Assembly (NCBI GenBank): GCA_022376925.1
Contig: JAIOJX010000025.1
Span: 183,519,801 to 183,583,800 of the forward strand
Length of the DNA stretch: 64,000 nt
Direction of reading: 5' to 3'
From: Tragulus kanchil
Lineage: Eukaryota > Chordata > Mammalia > Artiodactyla > Tragulidae
Shown: positions 44,037-54,943 of the stretch, piece by piece
Position numbering within the stretch: the stretch's first letter is position 1
How the letters are laid out: each line of letters begins with the position of its first letter
The notes under the pieces: model-generated
What the model was told of the DNA's origin: nothing
Databases searched by the model: none
The model's input: only the letters and a program-made list of their open reading frames with translations
Position numbers and translations under genes: made by a program

Positions 44037-44877
44037 ACAACCACTCCGCTGTTCAGCACTCCTTTGTCCAGAACAGGGCTCTTCAACTTGTCTCCCGGCT
44101 TGTCAGCTGTTTCAAGACGCAACCAATGCACTGAATATCTGAGGCTTCATCTCCTGAAGAGAGAGCTCAAGCAAGGCTTTCCATCGCCTCTGTGGACCGT
44201 TGCACTGCGACGCGGAGGAAAAAGCGGTAAGACCGTTGGCTCTTACCGGCTATGTAGTTACACAAGCACGTAAGGAACACACCGAATTTTAGCCCCCGTT
44301 TTTTTTATTTAATGCTATGGATTTTTTTTTTTTAATCTTATGTCCCCAGGGTTGTAGTTTTGATTTGCTTTTTCCTCTCATGGTCAGTTAGAAGTTGTTT
44401 ATTCTCAATTAAATTATATTTTATTTAACAGTAAACATTAGTTATCATTTAACAGAGAAATTCTGAAACAGAATATTACACAGAGAGTAGGTTGCATGGC
44501 TTGCTAGGACATCTCAGGGCTTCACTCACAATTCAAGGCTTCCCCTTAGAAAGCGTCTCCGACAGTCCACTCCCTGGTGCTACTGCCTTGGGAAAGATAT
44601 GTATTAAAACAGGCAGAGAGAACTCGGCATCTGGCAGAAATGACTCTGTAGCCATAGCTACACCAGTGCCCGCCTCAAGCACCTGGAAAATCCTTGTATT
44701 TCAATCTCCATCCTTGACCTACTAAAGCATTAATTGTGAGGATTCCAAAGAGAAACGCCATTTACAATAATTGAAAAATAATCACTAAAATGTGTTCAAG
44801 TGGAGGTGCCAAAAATAAGTTTTGGACTTACTGCAATATTGTGAAATAATATATTTTTTAAAACATTGGAATTCTTA

Positions 44878-44960
44878 TCAGCTTTATGAGGGCAGGATCT
44901 CTACCCATATCTGTGCATTTGCTAACACCTAGCAGGCAGGCAACAGACAAGTATTTGATT
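44878..44960 (+). mobile_element. L2 3' fragment
   Basis: CAGCTTTATGAGGGCAGGAT, then CATTTGCTAACACCTAGCAG, then GCAACAGACAAGTATTTGAT follow the sense L2 3' end. The D13 second copy is at about 46033-46115. Confidence 0.5.
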
Positions 44961-45219
44961 TCTTGATTATTTACATTACTTCCTTTAACAAACAAATACT
45001 TGTTTCATTAAAACCAGCTTATTCTCAAAACCCTGAAGAAACACAATAGTTATCTGCAGGATATCTGGACATTCCTATTCTCTTTTCTGTTCACTTGTCT
45101 GTTAAGCGAGGGTGTCAAATATTTAATGAGTGACAACGAAGGCACTTAAGAGTTTCACCAGGAATTGCCCTCTAGCCCTTCCAGCACCCTCATCAAGTTT
45201 GTACTTTTACTGTGCCGTG

Positions 45220-45383
45220 TGCATACTCAGTAGTGTCCAACTCTTTGTGGCCCCGTGGACTCTAGCTGCCAGGTTCCTCTGTCCATGGGATTCTCCAGGC
45301 AGGAATACTGGAGTGGGTTGCCATTTCCTCCTTCAGGGGATCTTCCCGACCCAGGGATCAAGCCCATGTCTCTTGTGTTTCAT
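45220..45383 (-). mobile_element. Bov-tA SINE, cut at the D13 junction
   Basis: GTGTCCAACTCTTTGTGGCC, GGAATACTGGAGTGGGTTGC and CGACCCAGGGATCAAGCCCA are clear, but the head is missing because copy 1 of D13 ends here. The intact form is at 46375-46584. Confidence 0.85.
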
Positions 45384-46374
45384 GGCTAGTAGTGGCTCTT
45401 ACCGCTATGTAGTTACACAAGCACGTAAGGAACACACCGAATTTTAGCCCCCGTTTTTTTTATTTAATGCTATGGATTTTTTTTTTTTAATCTTATGTCC
45501 CCAGGGTTGTAGTTTTGATTTGCTTTTTCCTCTCATGGTCAGTTAGAAGTTGTTTATTCTCAATTAAATTATATTTTATTTAACAGTAAACATTAGTTAT
45601 CATTTAACAGAGAAATTCTGAAACAGAATATTACACAGAGAGTAGGTTGCATGGCTTGCTAGGACATCTCAGGGCTTCACTCACAATTCAAGGCTTCCCC
45701 TTAGAAAGCGTCTCCGACAGTCCACTCCCTGGTGCTACTGCCTTGGGAAAGATATGTATTAAAACAGGCAGAGAGAACTCGGCATCTGGCAGAAATGACT
45801 CTGTAGCCATAGCTACACCAGTGCCCGCCTCAAGCACCTGGAAAATCCTTGTATTTCAATCTCCATCCTTGACCTACTAAAGCATTAATTGTGAGGATTC
45901 CAAAGAGAAACGCCATTTACAATAATTGAAAAATAATCACTAAAATGTGTTCAAGTGGAGGTGCCAAAAATAAGTTTTGGACTTACTGCAATATTGTGAA
46001 ATAATATATTTTTTAAAACATTGGAATTCTTATCAGCTTTATGAGGGCAGGATCTCTACCCATATCTGTGCATTTGCTAACACCTAGCAGGCAGGCAACA
46101 GACAAGTATTTGATTTCTTGATTATTTACATTACTTCCTTTAACAAACAAATACTTGTTTCATTAAAACCAGCTTATTCTCAAAACCCTGAAGAAACACA
46201 ATAGTTATCTGCAGGATATCTGGACATTCCTATTCTCTTTTCTGTTCACTTGTCTGTTAAGCGAGGGTGTCAAATATTTAATGAGTGACAACGAAGGCAC
46301 TTAAGAGTTTCACCAGGAATTGCCCTCTAGCCCTTCCAGCACCCTCATCAAGTTTGTACTTTTACTGTGCCGTG

Positions 46375-46584
46375 TGCATACTCAGTAGTGTCCAACTCTT
46401 TGTGGCCCCGTGGACTCTAGCTGCCAGGTTCCTCTGTCCATGGGATTCTCCAGGCAGGAATACTGGAGTGGGTTGCCATTTCCTCCTTCAGGGGATCTTC
46501 CCGACCCAGGGATCAAGCCCATGTCTCTTGTGTTTCATACATTGGCAGGCAGATTACTTGTCACTAAGCCACTTGGGAAGCCCC
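46375..46584 (-). mobile_element. Bov-tA SINE, full
   Basis: Same element as 45220-45383 but continuing through ACATTGGCAGGCAGATTACT to CTAAGCCACTTGGGAAGCCC, the complete tRNA-related head. Confidence 0.88.
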
Positions 46585-46587
46585 AGT

Positions 46588-46720
46588 AGTTTTATTATCT
46601 CAATTTAAATGGGGAAAGTGAGGCCTCAGGATGTCAAGCTACATACCCACGGTCACAGGCCCAGTAAGACGCAACATTAGGCTTTGATTCCTGCACACTG
46701 TGACTCTTAAATGTGTGTTT
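46588..46720 (-). mobile_element. MIR fragment, antisense
   Basis: TTTTATTATCTCAATTTAAA, GGGGAAAGTGAGGCCTCAGG and CCCACGGTCACAGGCCCAGT are reversed MIR text. The second copy in D14 is at about 47716-47848. Confidence 0.6.
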
Positions 46721-47563
46721 CTATCTGCAAAGATTCATGGCCTGTTCTCACCTCTGTTGTTCTGGCGTGAAGGAGGAGGAGGTTTGTATAATTAAATTTC
46801 CTCTCTTAGACTCCAACCTGGAAACACACTCTCTGACATACCAAAAATAACACACTGGAGACCCTGCGCAAACCCACTTTGCAAATGACATCAGGAAGAG
46901 TTACTTTGGCAGCCTAGGTCTTGCTGGTGACAGTCTGGGTGGCGAGCCCCATACCTCATGTTACATCACAGCCTCTAGGTGTGAGAGGTCCTGAGAGGCA
47001 GGCTGAGCTGATAGGGCAGGATTCATATATCCTGAGAAAAGCACACCATAAAAAATGTCAGGCACAGATTCTCTGTTCCAACATAAACACAGCAGACAAC
47101 GAGAGAACATTTCTGGAAAAGCATGCAAGATGCCAAAGATGGTTTATGTGACCTGCCAACGGCATCCGAATCCAATGACAGGAATCATTCTTAGAGACCC
47201 CACCCAGAACTGGAATACCATGCCAGGACTGAAGCAAGGAAAGAAAACTCATGGGTTTTTTCCTTCTTCTTCCTTAGGAACAAGGAAAAGGTTTTTTGTT
47301 CACAAAGATAAATGTAAGAAATGCAGCATGATCTCAAAATTCAGAGGGAGAGTATTAGGCTTCTCTGGATGGTGTCGACGCCCTCCATTCTGTTTTCAGT
47401 TTCCACATCTTTTTATTGTGATTGTAAAGCCTCTTTGAGTCTGTGTCTAATCACAGCTCCCAGCTTCTCTGTGAGGCTCCTCTGGCCCCACCTACCTCGC
47501 TGACTTCCCCACCTGTTCCCCAAAGAGTGGACAAGACCAAAACGAGAACTATATCTACTTCTC

Positions 47564-47712
47564 GTCCATGGGATTCTCCAGGCAGGAATACTGGAGTGGG
47601 TTGCCATTTCCTCCTTCAGGGGATCTTCCCGACCCAGGGATCAAGCCCATGTCTCTTGTGTTTCATACATTGGCAGGCAGATTACTTGTCACTAAGCCAC
47701 TTGGGAAGCCCC
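47564..47712 (-). mobile_element. Bov-tA SINE, partial third appearance
   Basis: Starts abruptly at GTCCATGGGATTCTCCAGGC because of the D14 junction and runs to the head at GGGAAGCCCC. It is the same insertion as 46375-46584. Confidence 0.87.
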
Positions 47713-48837
47713 AGTAGTTTTATTATCTCAATTTAAATGGGGAAAGTGAGGCCTCAGGATGTCAAGCTACATACCCACGGTCACAGGCCCAGTAAGACGC
47801 AACATTAGGCTTTGATTCCTGCACACTGTGACTCTTAAATGTGTGTTTCTATCTGCAAAGATTCATGGCCTGTTCTCACCTCTGTTGTTCTGGCGTGAAG
47901 GAGGAGGAGGTTTGTATAATTAAATTTCCTCTCTTAGACTCCAACCTGGAAACACACTCTCTGACATACCAAAAATAACACACTGGAGACCCTGCGCAAA
48001 CCCACTTTGCAAATGACATCAGGAAGAGTTACTTTGGCAGCCTAGGTCTTGCTGGTGACAGTCTGGGTGGCGAGCCCCATACCTCATGTTACATCACAGC
48101 CTCTAGGTGTGAGAGGTCCTGAGAGGCAGGCTGAGCTGATAGGGCAGGATTCATATATCCTGAGAAAAGCACACCATAAAAAATGTCAGGCACAGATTCT
48201 CTGTTCCAACATAAACACAGCAGACAACGAGAGAACATTTCTGGAAAAGCATGCAAGATGCCAAAGATGGTTTATGTGACCTGCCAACGGCATCCGAATC
48301 CAATGACAGGAATCATTCTTAGAGACCCCACCCAGAACTGGAATACCATGCCAGGACTGAAGCAAGGAAAGAAAACTCATGGGTTTTTTCCTTCTTCTTC
48401 CTTAGGAACAAGGAAAAGGTTTTTTGTTCACAAAGATAAATGTAAGAAATGCAGCATGATCTCAAAATTCAGAGGGAGAGTATTAGGCTTCTCTGGATGG
48501 TGTCGACGCCCTCCATTCTGTTTTCAGTTTCCACATCTTTTTATTGTGATTGTAAAGCCTCTTTGAGTCTGTGTCTAATCACAGCTCCCAGCTTCTCCCT
48601 GAGGCTCCTCTGGCCCCACCTACCTCGCTGACTTCCCCACCTGTTCCCCAAAGAGTGGACAAGACCAAAACGAGAACTACATCTACTTTCTCCACACTCC
48701 AAACCTATTTTCCCCACTCTTTTCCAACTCAATAATGTCATTCCAGGTTGTCATTCTCTTAGCCCAAGCTCTTAGGACATATTCTTGATCCCTCTCTATT
48801 CTCCTCCTTATCATTCAAATACCAGGTTCTGTGTCAC

Positions 48838-49026
48838 TTAAGAACTCACCTGCCAATGCAGGAGACAGGGGTTTGATTCCTGGGTTGGGAAGATCCCCTG
48901 GAGAAGGGAACGGCCACCTGCTCCAGTATTCTTTCCCGGGAAAGCCCACGGACAGAGGAGGCTGGTGGGATACTGTCCATGGGGTCACAAAAGAGTCAGA
49001 CACAACTTAGCAACTAAACAACAACC
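48838..49026 (+). mobile_element. Bov-tA SINE
   Basis: AACTCACCTGCCAATGCAGG, GGGGTTTGATTCCTGGGTTG, CTCCAGTATTCTTTCCCGGG, GAGTCAGACACAACTTAGCA, AACTAAACAACAACC. The first part of the head is lost. Confidence 0.87.
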
Positions 49027-49135
49027 ATAGCAACAATCCCTAGGAGCCTTTTTTTTTTTTTCAACCAAATCAGCGAATGTTTTTCCTCTGGGAATCACTT
49101 GTCACTTGATTTTGTCTGTTAGTTTGCTGTCTTCC

Positions 49136-49250
49136 TACCTGCTAGAGAACACAAGCTTGTTGAGAGCATGGAATCTTGCTGCCTGCTTGGCTGTACATCC
49201 CAGTACGTAGTAGGTACTTAATGAATGACTGCTTGAATAAATGAATATAC
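49136..49250 (+). mobile_element. L2 3' end
   Basis: GCTAGAGAACACAAGCTTGT, GCATGGAATCTTGCTGCCTG, GTAGGTACTTAATGAATGAC, TTGAATAAATGAATATACC follow the sense L2 terminus. The D15 second copy is at about 50223-50338. Confidence 0.65.
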
Positions 49251-49439
49251 CAAAAAATGCATTAAGCAAAAAAAAGAAAAGAGAAAAATCTATCAAAGAG
49301 TCTGCTTGAACTTCCACAGGGCAACTATTCCCAGACCTGGACTTGTCACAACCCAGCTGGCGACAATGACATAATAGAGTCCTAGGAACTTACCAGAATC
49401 TTCATTCCCTTTAATTTTTAAAATAAATATATCCCATGA

Positions 49440-49620
49440 ATTAAAAGCATTAAAAAGTATTCATGCCCTTTGACTCAGTAATTCTCTTTCTGGGAACCCA
49501 TCCAAAAGACATAATCCAAAAATATGTAAATGCTTTATATGCAAAAAATTCACCATGGGAGCCTCTATAAAAGAACAAAAGAAAACTAGGAACAATATGC
49601 TGCCTTACAAGAGAGAAACG
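49440..49620 (+). mobile_element. Possible old L1 fragment
   Basis: CATGCCCTTTGACTCAGTAA followed by TTCTCTTTCTGGGAACCCAT resembles the region near the end of L1 ORF2 in old L1M elements. The match is loose. The second copy is at about 50527-50707. Confidence 0.45.
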
Positions 49621-49924
49621 ATACCAGAAATCATGATATGACCACTAGGAACTCTTTGAGTCTGTGTCTAATCACAGCTCCCAGCTTCTCCTGAGGCTCT
49701 GGCCCCACCTACCTCGCTGACTTCCCACCTGTTCCCCAAAGAGTGGACAAGACCAAAACGAGAACTACATCTACTTTCTCCACACTCCAAACCTATTTTC
49801 CCACTCTTTTCCAACTCAATAATGTCATTCCAGGTTGTCATTCTCTTAGCCCAAGCTCTTAGGACATATTCTTGATCCCTCTCTATTCTCCTCCTTATCA
49901 TTCAAATACCAGGTTCTGTGTCAC

Positions 49925-50113
49925 TTAAGAACTCACCTGCCAATGCAGGAGACAGGGGTTTGATTCCTGGGTTGGGAAGATCCCCTGGAGAAGGGAACGG
50001 CCACCTGCTCCAGTATTCTTTCCCGGGAAAGCCCACGGACAGAGGAGGCTGGTGGGATACTGTCCATGGGGTCACAAAAGAGTCAGACACAACTTAGCAA
50101 CTAAACAACAACC
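49925..50113 (+). mobile_element. Bov-tA SINE, D15 second copy
   Basis: Same insertion as 48838-49026, displaced by 1,087 bp. Confidence 0.87.
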
Positions 50114-51002
50114 ATAGCAACAATCCCTAGGAGCCTTTTTTTTTTTTTCAACCAAATCAGCGAATGTTTTTCCTCTGGGAATCACTTGTCACTTGATTTT
50201 GTCTGTTAGTTTGCTGTCTTCCTACCTGCTAGAGAACACAAGCTTGTTGAGAGCATGGAATCTTGCTGCCTGCTTGGCTGTACATCCCAGTACGTAGTAG
50301 GTACTTAATGAATGACTGCTTGAATAAATGAATATACCAAAAAATGCATTAAGCAAGAAAAAAGAAAAGAGAAAAATCTATCAAAGAGTCTGCTTGAACT
50401 TCCACAGGGCAACTATTCCCAGACCTGGACTTGTCACAACCCAGCTGGCGACAATGACATAATAGAGTCCTAGGAACTTACCAGAATCTTCATTCCCTTT
50501 AATTTTTAAAATAAATATATCCCATGAATTAAAAGCATTAAAAAGTATTCATGCCCTTTGACTCAGTAATTCTCTTTCTGGGAACCCATCCAAAAGACAT
50601 AATCCAAAAATATGTAAATGCTTTATATGCAAAAAATTCACCATGGGAGCCTCTATAAAAGAACAAAAGAAAACTAGGAACAATATGCTGCCTTACAAGA
50701 GAGAAACGATACCAGAAATCATGATATGACCACTAGGAAGAAAATAGGAATCTTTAAACGTAATGTTTACCCATGGTTTATAAGAACACAAAGGTGTGCT
50801 TAGGTGATAAAGTGAAAGGAAGAAAGGAAGATAGAAAAACAGGGCCGCCGGGCAGCATGGAAGGAGAGACATGGGCAGACGCAAGCACGGAACCCGAATC
50901 CATGCGACCGACGACCTTGCTGGAGAGTTGGGGAAGGATAACCACTGGATAAGTAATGTTCACTTTTCACATGGAAAATTAAATTGGATTCCACTTCACA
51001 TA

Positions 51003-51253
51003 ACCAATACTTTGGCTACCTGATGTGAAGAACCAATTCATTGGAAAATCCCCTGAAGGCAGGGCTGAAAAAGACTGAGGGCCGGATAAGATGTAGGTGA
51101 TAGGGCATGAGATGCTTGTTTGGCATCACTGACTCCATGGACATGAGTCTGAGCAAGCTCTGAGAGACGGTGAAGGGCAGGGAAGCCTGGTGAGCTGCCG
51201 TCCATGGAGCCACAGAGTTGGACATGACATACCGACTGAACAGCAACACATAA
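51003..51253 (+). mobile_element. BovB LINE 3' end
   Basis: ACCAATACTTTGGCTACCTG, TTCATTGGAAAATCCCCTGA, GGCATCACTGACTCCATGGA, GGAAGCCTGGTGAGCTGCCG and ACATACCGACTGAACAGCAA form a 250-bp BovB end. The antisense frames here are by-products. Confidence 0.87.
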
Positions 51254-51334
51254 ACAAATATAAATTCCGGGTGGACCAACCATATAAATGAAGACAAAGA
51301 AAGTCTTCCAACTATGACATGAAAAGAGAGGCTA

Positions 51335-51650
51335 GGGCTTCCCCTGGTGGTCCAGTGGGTAAGGACACCGCCTTGCAGTGCAAGGGGCGCCGGTTCGAGC
51401 CCTGGCCTGGGAAGATCCCACGTGCCGCGGGAGCGGCTGGACTGATGTGTCCAATTACCAAGCCGGAGCTCTGGAGCGCATGCGCCCAGAGCCGGCGCTC
51501 TTCAACGACAGATGCCACCGCGATGGGAGGCCCACAGGAGCCAAAGAACAAAGACGGATGAACACAGAGAAATGAAAGACCAATGGAAGTGGCCCGCCCC
51601 AACCCGACCCCCGCCCAAAATAAATCTTTAAAAAAAAAAAAAAAAAAAAA
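51335..51650 (+). mobile_element. Full-length CHR SINE with perfect target duplication
   Basis: Complete element: head GGGCTTCCCCTGGTGGTCCA, canonical B box GGTTCGAGCCC at about 51392, body CCAGAGCCGGCGCTCTTCAA, tail AAAATAAATCTTT then A(about 22). It is flanked by GAAAAGAGAGGCTA at 51321-51334 and 51651-51664, a perfect 14-bp target-site duplication. The intact duplication and GC-rich CpG-retaining body mark it as among the youngest insertions here. Confidence 0.92.
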
Positions 51651-51734
51651 GAAAAGAGAGGCTATTTTGTATGACCTCACAATGGGGTGGAAGCAGGATT
51701 TGTGAACAAACACAAGGACAAATCATATGAGAAA

Positions 51735-54021
51735 TAACTGATCCATTTTGAATCCATCAACAGATATATATCTCATGTGACAACAAATGTTTTAAACATG
51801 CTACAGTATAAGTGACGAGCTGGATGAAGATTAGTCACTAGACTATACAACAAACTGTTACAAATCAAAAATCAATAAAATATAAAATAGCAAAAAAAAA
51901 AAAAAGAAAGAAAGTCTCATTCCCAGAAAATGTGCTATAAAGCAATGAAAAGATGTTCTATTTCACGTGTAGCCCAGAAAAGGTAAATTAAATCAAAGTC
52001 CTTGAACATCCATGCAATTGTCAGAAGAAATGAAAGAAATTGAATGATACCACATGCTGCTGGAGAGCTATGGAAGCAGGACTTCTCCCACACTGAGGTT
52101 ACTTCTCATCTCCGTCTGGACACCCAATGCATGACATGGGCAGATGTCGGCACCCTGCCTGTTCAGCACCTACCACCCTCCTGGCTGTCACTGCCATCTG
52201 ACAAACTTTCTTCCCACCGTCCCACCCTTCACTTGTCATACTGTGCTCACACCCCATTCTTCCACTGTCTCATGACCATGCTTTGCTCACTTCAGACCTC
52301 CACCAAGTCTTGCCTCCATCCCGAAGCTCACCAGGATTTCTGAACTATAGAAAAGTTTTGATTTTCTAGATTGAAAACATTATTTTATTAAAAATTTTCA
52401 ATAGTGATGAGCCTCATACTGACTACTCATGTAGTACTGTATTTTGATTTGATTTGATATTACATGATGGCTGGTTATTACATCTTCATGTTTCAATGAC
52501 TCTAAACTCCATGGATAGAGACATCATAGACTTTGGGCTAGTCTTTGCTTTCCATTGTTTACCTGACACACACGTAGCATGTGTTTAGTTATGAACCACA
52601 CACTGTGCATTATTTGGAGCATGATCAGTTAGTTACTATTATTATTTTCTTTTTACAAGTGAAAAGAACATCAATGTTTAGAAAGATTGCTTAATTTTCC
52701 TAGTCATACAACTAGTACATGTTGGTAACAGTGATCAAAGCCATGTTATAACCTCGGAACTCATTTCTTTTAACTGATAGGAGAGAAAAGAGTAACAAGT
52801 CACATAGAGAAACTGTGCATGAATGTTCATTGCTTCATTATTCATAATCAGCCAGGGATGGAAACCATCCAGATGTAACTGATCCATTTTGAATCCATCA
52901 ACAGATATATATCTCATGTGACAACAAATGTTTTAAACATGCTACAGTATAAGTGACGAGCTGGATGAAGATTAGTCACTAGACTATACAACAAACTGTT
53001 ACAAATCAAAAATCAATAAAATATAAAATAGCAAAAAAAAAAAAAAGAAAGAAAGTCTCATTCCCAGAAAATGTGCTATAAAGCAATGAAAAGATGTTCT
53101 ATTTCACGTGTAGCCCAGAAAAGGTAAATTAAATCAAAGTCCTTGAACATCCATGCAATTGTCAGAAGAAATGAAAGAAATTGAATGATACCACATGCTG
53201 CTGGAGAGCTATGGAAGCAGGACTTCTCCCACACTGAGGTTACTTCTCATCTCCGTCTGGACACCCAATGCATGACATGGGCAGATGTCGGCACCCTGCC
53301 TGTTCAGCACCTACCACCCTCCTGGCTGTCACTGCCATCTGACAAACTTTCTTCCCACCGTCCCACCCTTCACTTGTCATACTGTGCTCACACCCCATTC
53401 TTCCACTGTCTCATGACCATGCTTTGCTCACTTCAGACCTCCACCAAGTCTTGCCTCCATCCCGAAGCTCACCAGGATTTCTGAACTATAGAAAAGTTTT
53501 GATTTTCTAGATTGAAAACATTATTTTATTAAAAATTTTCAATAGTGATGAGCCTCATACTGACTACTCATGTAGTACTGTATTTTGATTTGATTTGATA
53601 TTACATGATGGCTGGTTATTACATCTTCATGTTTCAATGACTCTAAACTCCATGGATAGAGACATCATAGACTTTGGGCTAGTCTTTGCTTTCCATTGTT
53701 TACCTGACACACACGTAGCATGTGTTTAGTTATGAACCACACACTGTGCATTATTTGGAGCATGATCAGTTAGTTACTATTATTATTTTCTTTTTACAAG
53801 TGAAAAGAACATCAATGTTTAGAAAGATTGCTTAATTTTCCTAGTCATACAACTAGTACATGTTGGTAACAGTGATCAAAGCCATGTTATAACCTCGGAA
53901 CTCATTTCTTTTAACTGATAGGAGAGAAAAAGATAAGTAACAAGTCACATAGAGAAACTGTGCATGAATGTTCATTGCTTCATTATTCATAATCAGCCAG
54001 GGATGGAAACCATCCAGATGT
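51735..54021. repeat. Tandem duplication D16, period about 1,141 bp
   Basis: Copy 1 is 51735-52875 and copy 2 is 52876-54021, abutted. Copy 1 lacks 4 bases about 85 bp before its end (GAGAAAAGAGTAAC against GAGAAAAAGATAAGTAAC). The unit holds a MIR remnant, the start of an old L1 and a 99-residue frame (52044 and 53185) identical in both copies but unrecognised. Confidence 0.95.
52620..52735 (-). mobile_element. MIR fragment, antisense
   Basis: GTTACTATTATTATTTTCTT, TTTACAAGTGAAAAGAACAT and CTAGTCATACAACTAGTACA are reversed, eroded MIR text. The D16 second copy is at 53761-53876. Confidence 0.5.
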
Positions 54022-54207
54022 CCATCAGCTGATGAATGGGTAGACAAAGTGGGATCTCTATGTACCACTTTAGCAATGAAAGGATTGAACTATTGATAAG
54101 TGCTTTAGCATGGACCACAAAAACATTATACAAAGAGAAAGAAGCCAGACACAAAATGCCACCTATCGAAGGATTCCACTTGTATGAAATATCCAGAATC
54201 TCAACTC
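53958..54207 (+). mobile_element. Old L1 (L1M-type) fragment
   Basis: AATGTTCATTGCTTCATTAT, TCATAATCAGCCAGGGATGG, ATCAGCTGATGAATGGGTAG, AGAAAGAAGCCAGACACAAA and GTATGAAATATCCAGAATCT follow the sense 3' end of an old mammalian L1. The partial earlier copy at about 52817-52876 is cut by the D16 junction; the later copy is at 55065-55314. Confidence 0.72.
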
Positions 54208-54375
54208 TACTACTTAGTAGCTGTGTGATCTCAGGCAAACTATACACATTCTCTGTGCCTCTGTTTCATTGAGTGTAAAATAGATATAATTCCTTGCTTC
54301 TCATTGTGTGAATTACATTAGGTAATACATGGACCGGGGGCTGGAGTAAACACCCAATAAATGACACTATTACTA
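54208..54375 (+). mobile_element. MIR element
   Basis: CTTAGTAGCTGTGTGATCTC, AGGCAAACTATACACATTCT, CTGTGCCTCTGTTTCATTGA and CACCCAATAAATGACACTAT are sense MIR text with good central match. The D17 second copy is at 55315-55482. Confidence 0.72.
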
Positions 54376-54444
54376 AGTGGTAGAGAAAATCCCAAGGTCA
54401 TGGTTGGGTAGATATTAAACAATCTATGTCAGCGGTGCATCTTA

Positions 54445-54690
54445 CAGAACAGCCCACACACTTTACAGCCAGACCGCCTGGAGTCTGGATGCCTGTGCAG
54501 GCCTCTCTATGCTCTGTAACTCAAAGCAGGTTACACAATCTCAGTTGCCTCTGCTGTGAAGATGAGAACCGTGATGGTCTTGGCACCTTGTGTTGTTGTG
54601 AGGATTAAAGGAGTCCATACATTGATGTGCTTAGCACAGTACCAGGCACGCAAGACACGGCCCATTAGTTTTCACCTATCCTTATTGTTC
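54445..54690 (+). mobile_element. MIR element, second in a row
   Basis: AGCCAGACCGCCTGGAGTCT, CAGTTGCCTCTGCTGTGAAG, TGTTGTTGTGAGGATTAAAG and GTGCTTAGCACAGTACCAGG make a near full-length sense MIR. The 2-copy array of MIRs is ancient and not related to D17. The second copy is at 55552-55797. Confidence 0.72.
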
Positions 54691-54812
54691 TGGCCTTTAG
54701 CGATAGGTGGCATTAAAGATGCCCAATATGGAGATTTCTATCCTCAGAAAACCAGTCCAATTACCTAGTTTCCTCAGTATTGACATTGACAGCAGACAGA
54801 AACAAGGTCGGG

Positions 54813-54943
54813 GCTTTCCAGGTGGCTCAATGGTAAAGAATACACCTGTTAATGCAGAAGACTCAGGAGACACAGGGTTGGTCCCAGGGTTTGGAAGGTC
54901 CCCTGGAGGAGGGAACAGCTACCCACACCTGTATTCCTGCCTG
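54813..54943 (+). mobile_element. Bov-tA SINE, cut at the D17 junction
   Basis: GGGGCTTTCCAGGTGGCTCA, TCAATGGTAAAGAATACACC and GGTTTGGAAGGTCCCCTGGA are present but the element breaks off at TTCCTGCCTG where copy 1 of D17 ends. Confidence 0.85.

Larger units (their letters stand above)
44237..46538. repeat. Tandem duplication D13, period about 1,155 bp
   Basis: Copy 1 is 44237-45383 and copy 2 is 45393-46538, with a 9-bp filler (45384-45392, GGCTAGTAG). The filler resembles GGCTATGTAG at 44248, 11 bp into the unit. One G is missing 12 bp into copy 2. Confidence 0.95.
46436..48692. repeat. Tandem duplication D14, period about 1,128 bp
   Basis: Copy 1 is 46436-47563 and copy 2 is 47564-48692. 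Near the copy 1 end are two differences (ACTATATC/ACTACATC and one T in CTACTTTC), plus CTTCTCTGTGAGG against CTTCTCCCTGAGG about 90 bp before it. The first 100 bp are shared with D13, so that segment occurs three times (45281, 46436, 47564). Confidence 0.95.
48559..50739. repeat. Tandem duplication D15, period about 1,087-1,093 bp
   Basis: Copy 1 is 48559-49651 and copy 2 is 49652-50739. Copy 2 is six bases shorter within its first 150 bp (CTCCCTGAGGCTCCTCTGG against CTCCTGAGGCTCTGG, TTCCCCACC against TTCCCACC, TTTTCCCCACTC against TTTTCCCACTC). All these losses are near the junction. The first 130 bp are also in D14 copy 1, giving three copies (47431, 48559, 49652). Confidence 0.95.

Noticed and set aside
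52044..52343. 99-residue frame repeated identically at 53185, looks like a small duplicated gene
   Set aside because: The identity comes from the D16 duplication of the whole kilobase, not from selection on protein. No domain was recognised.
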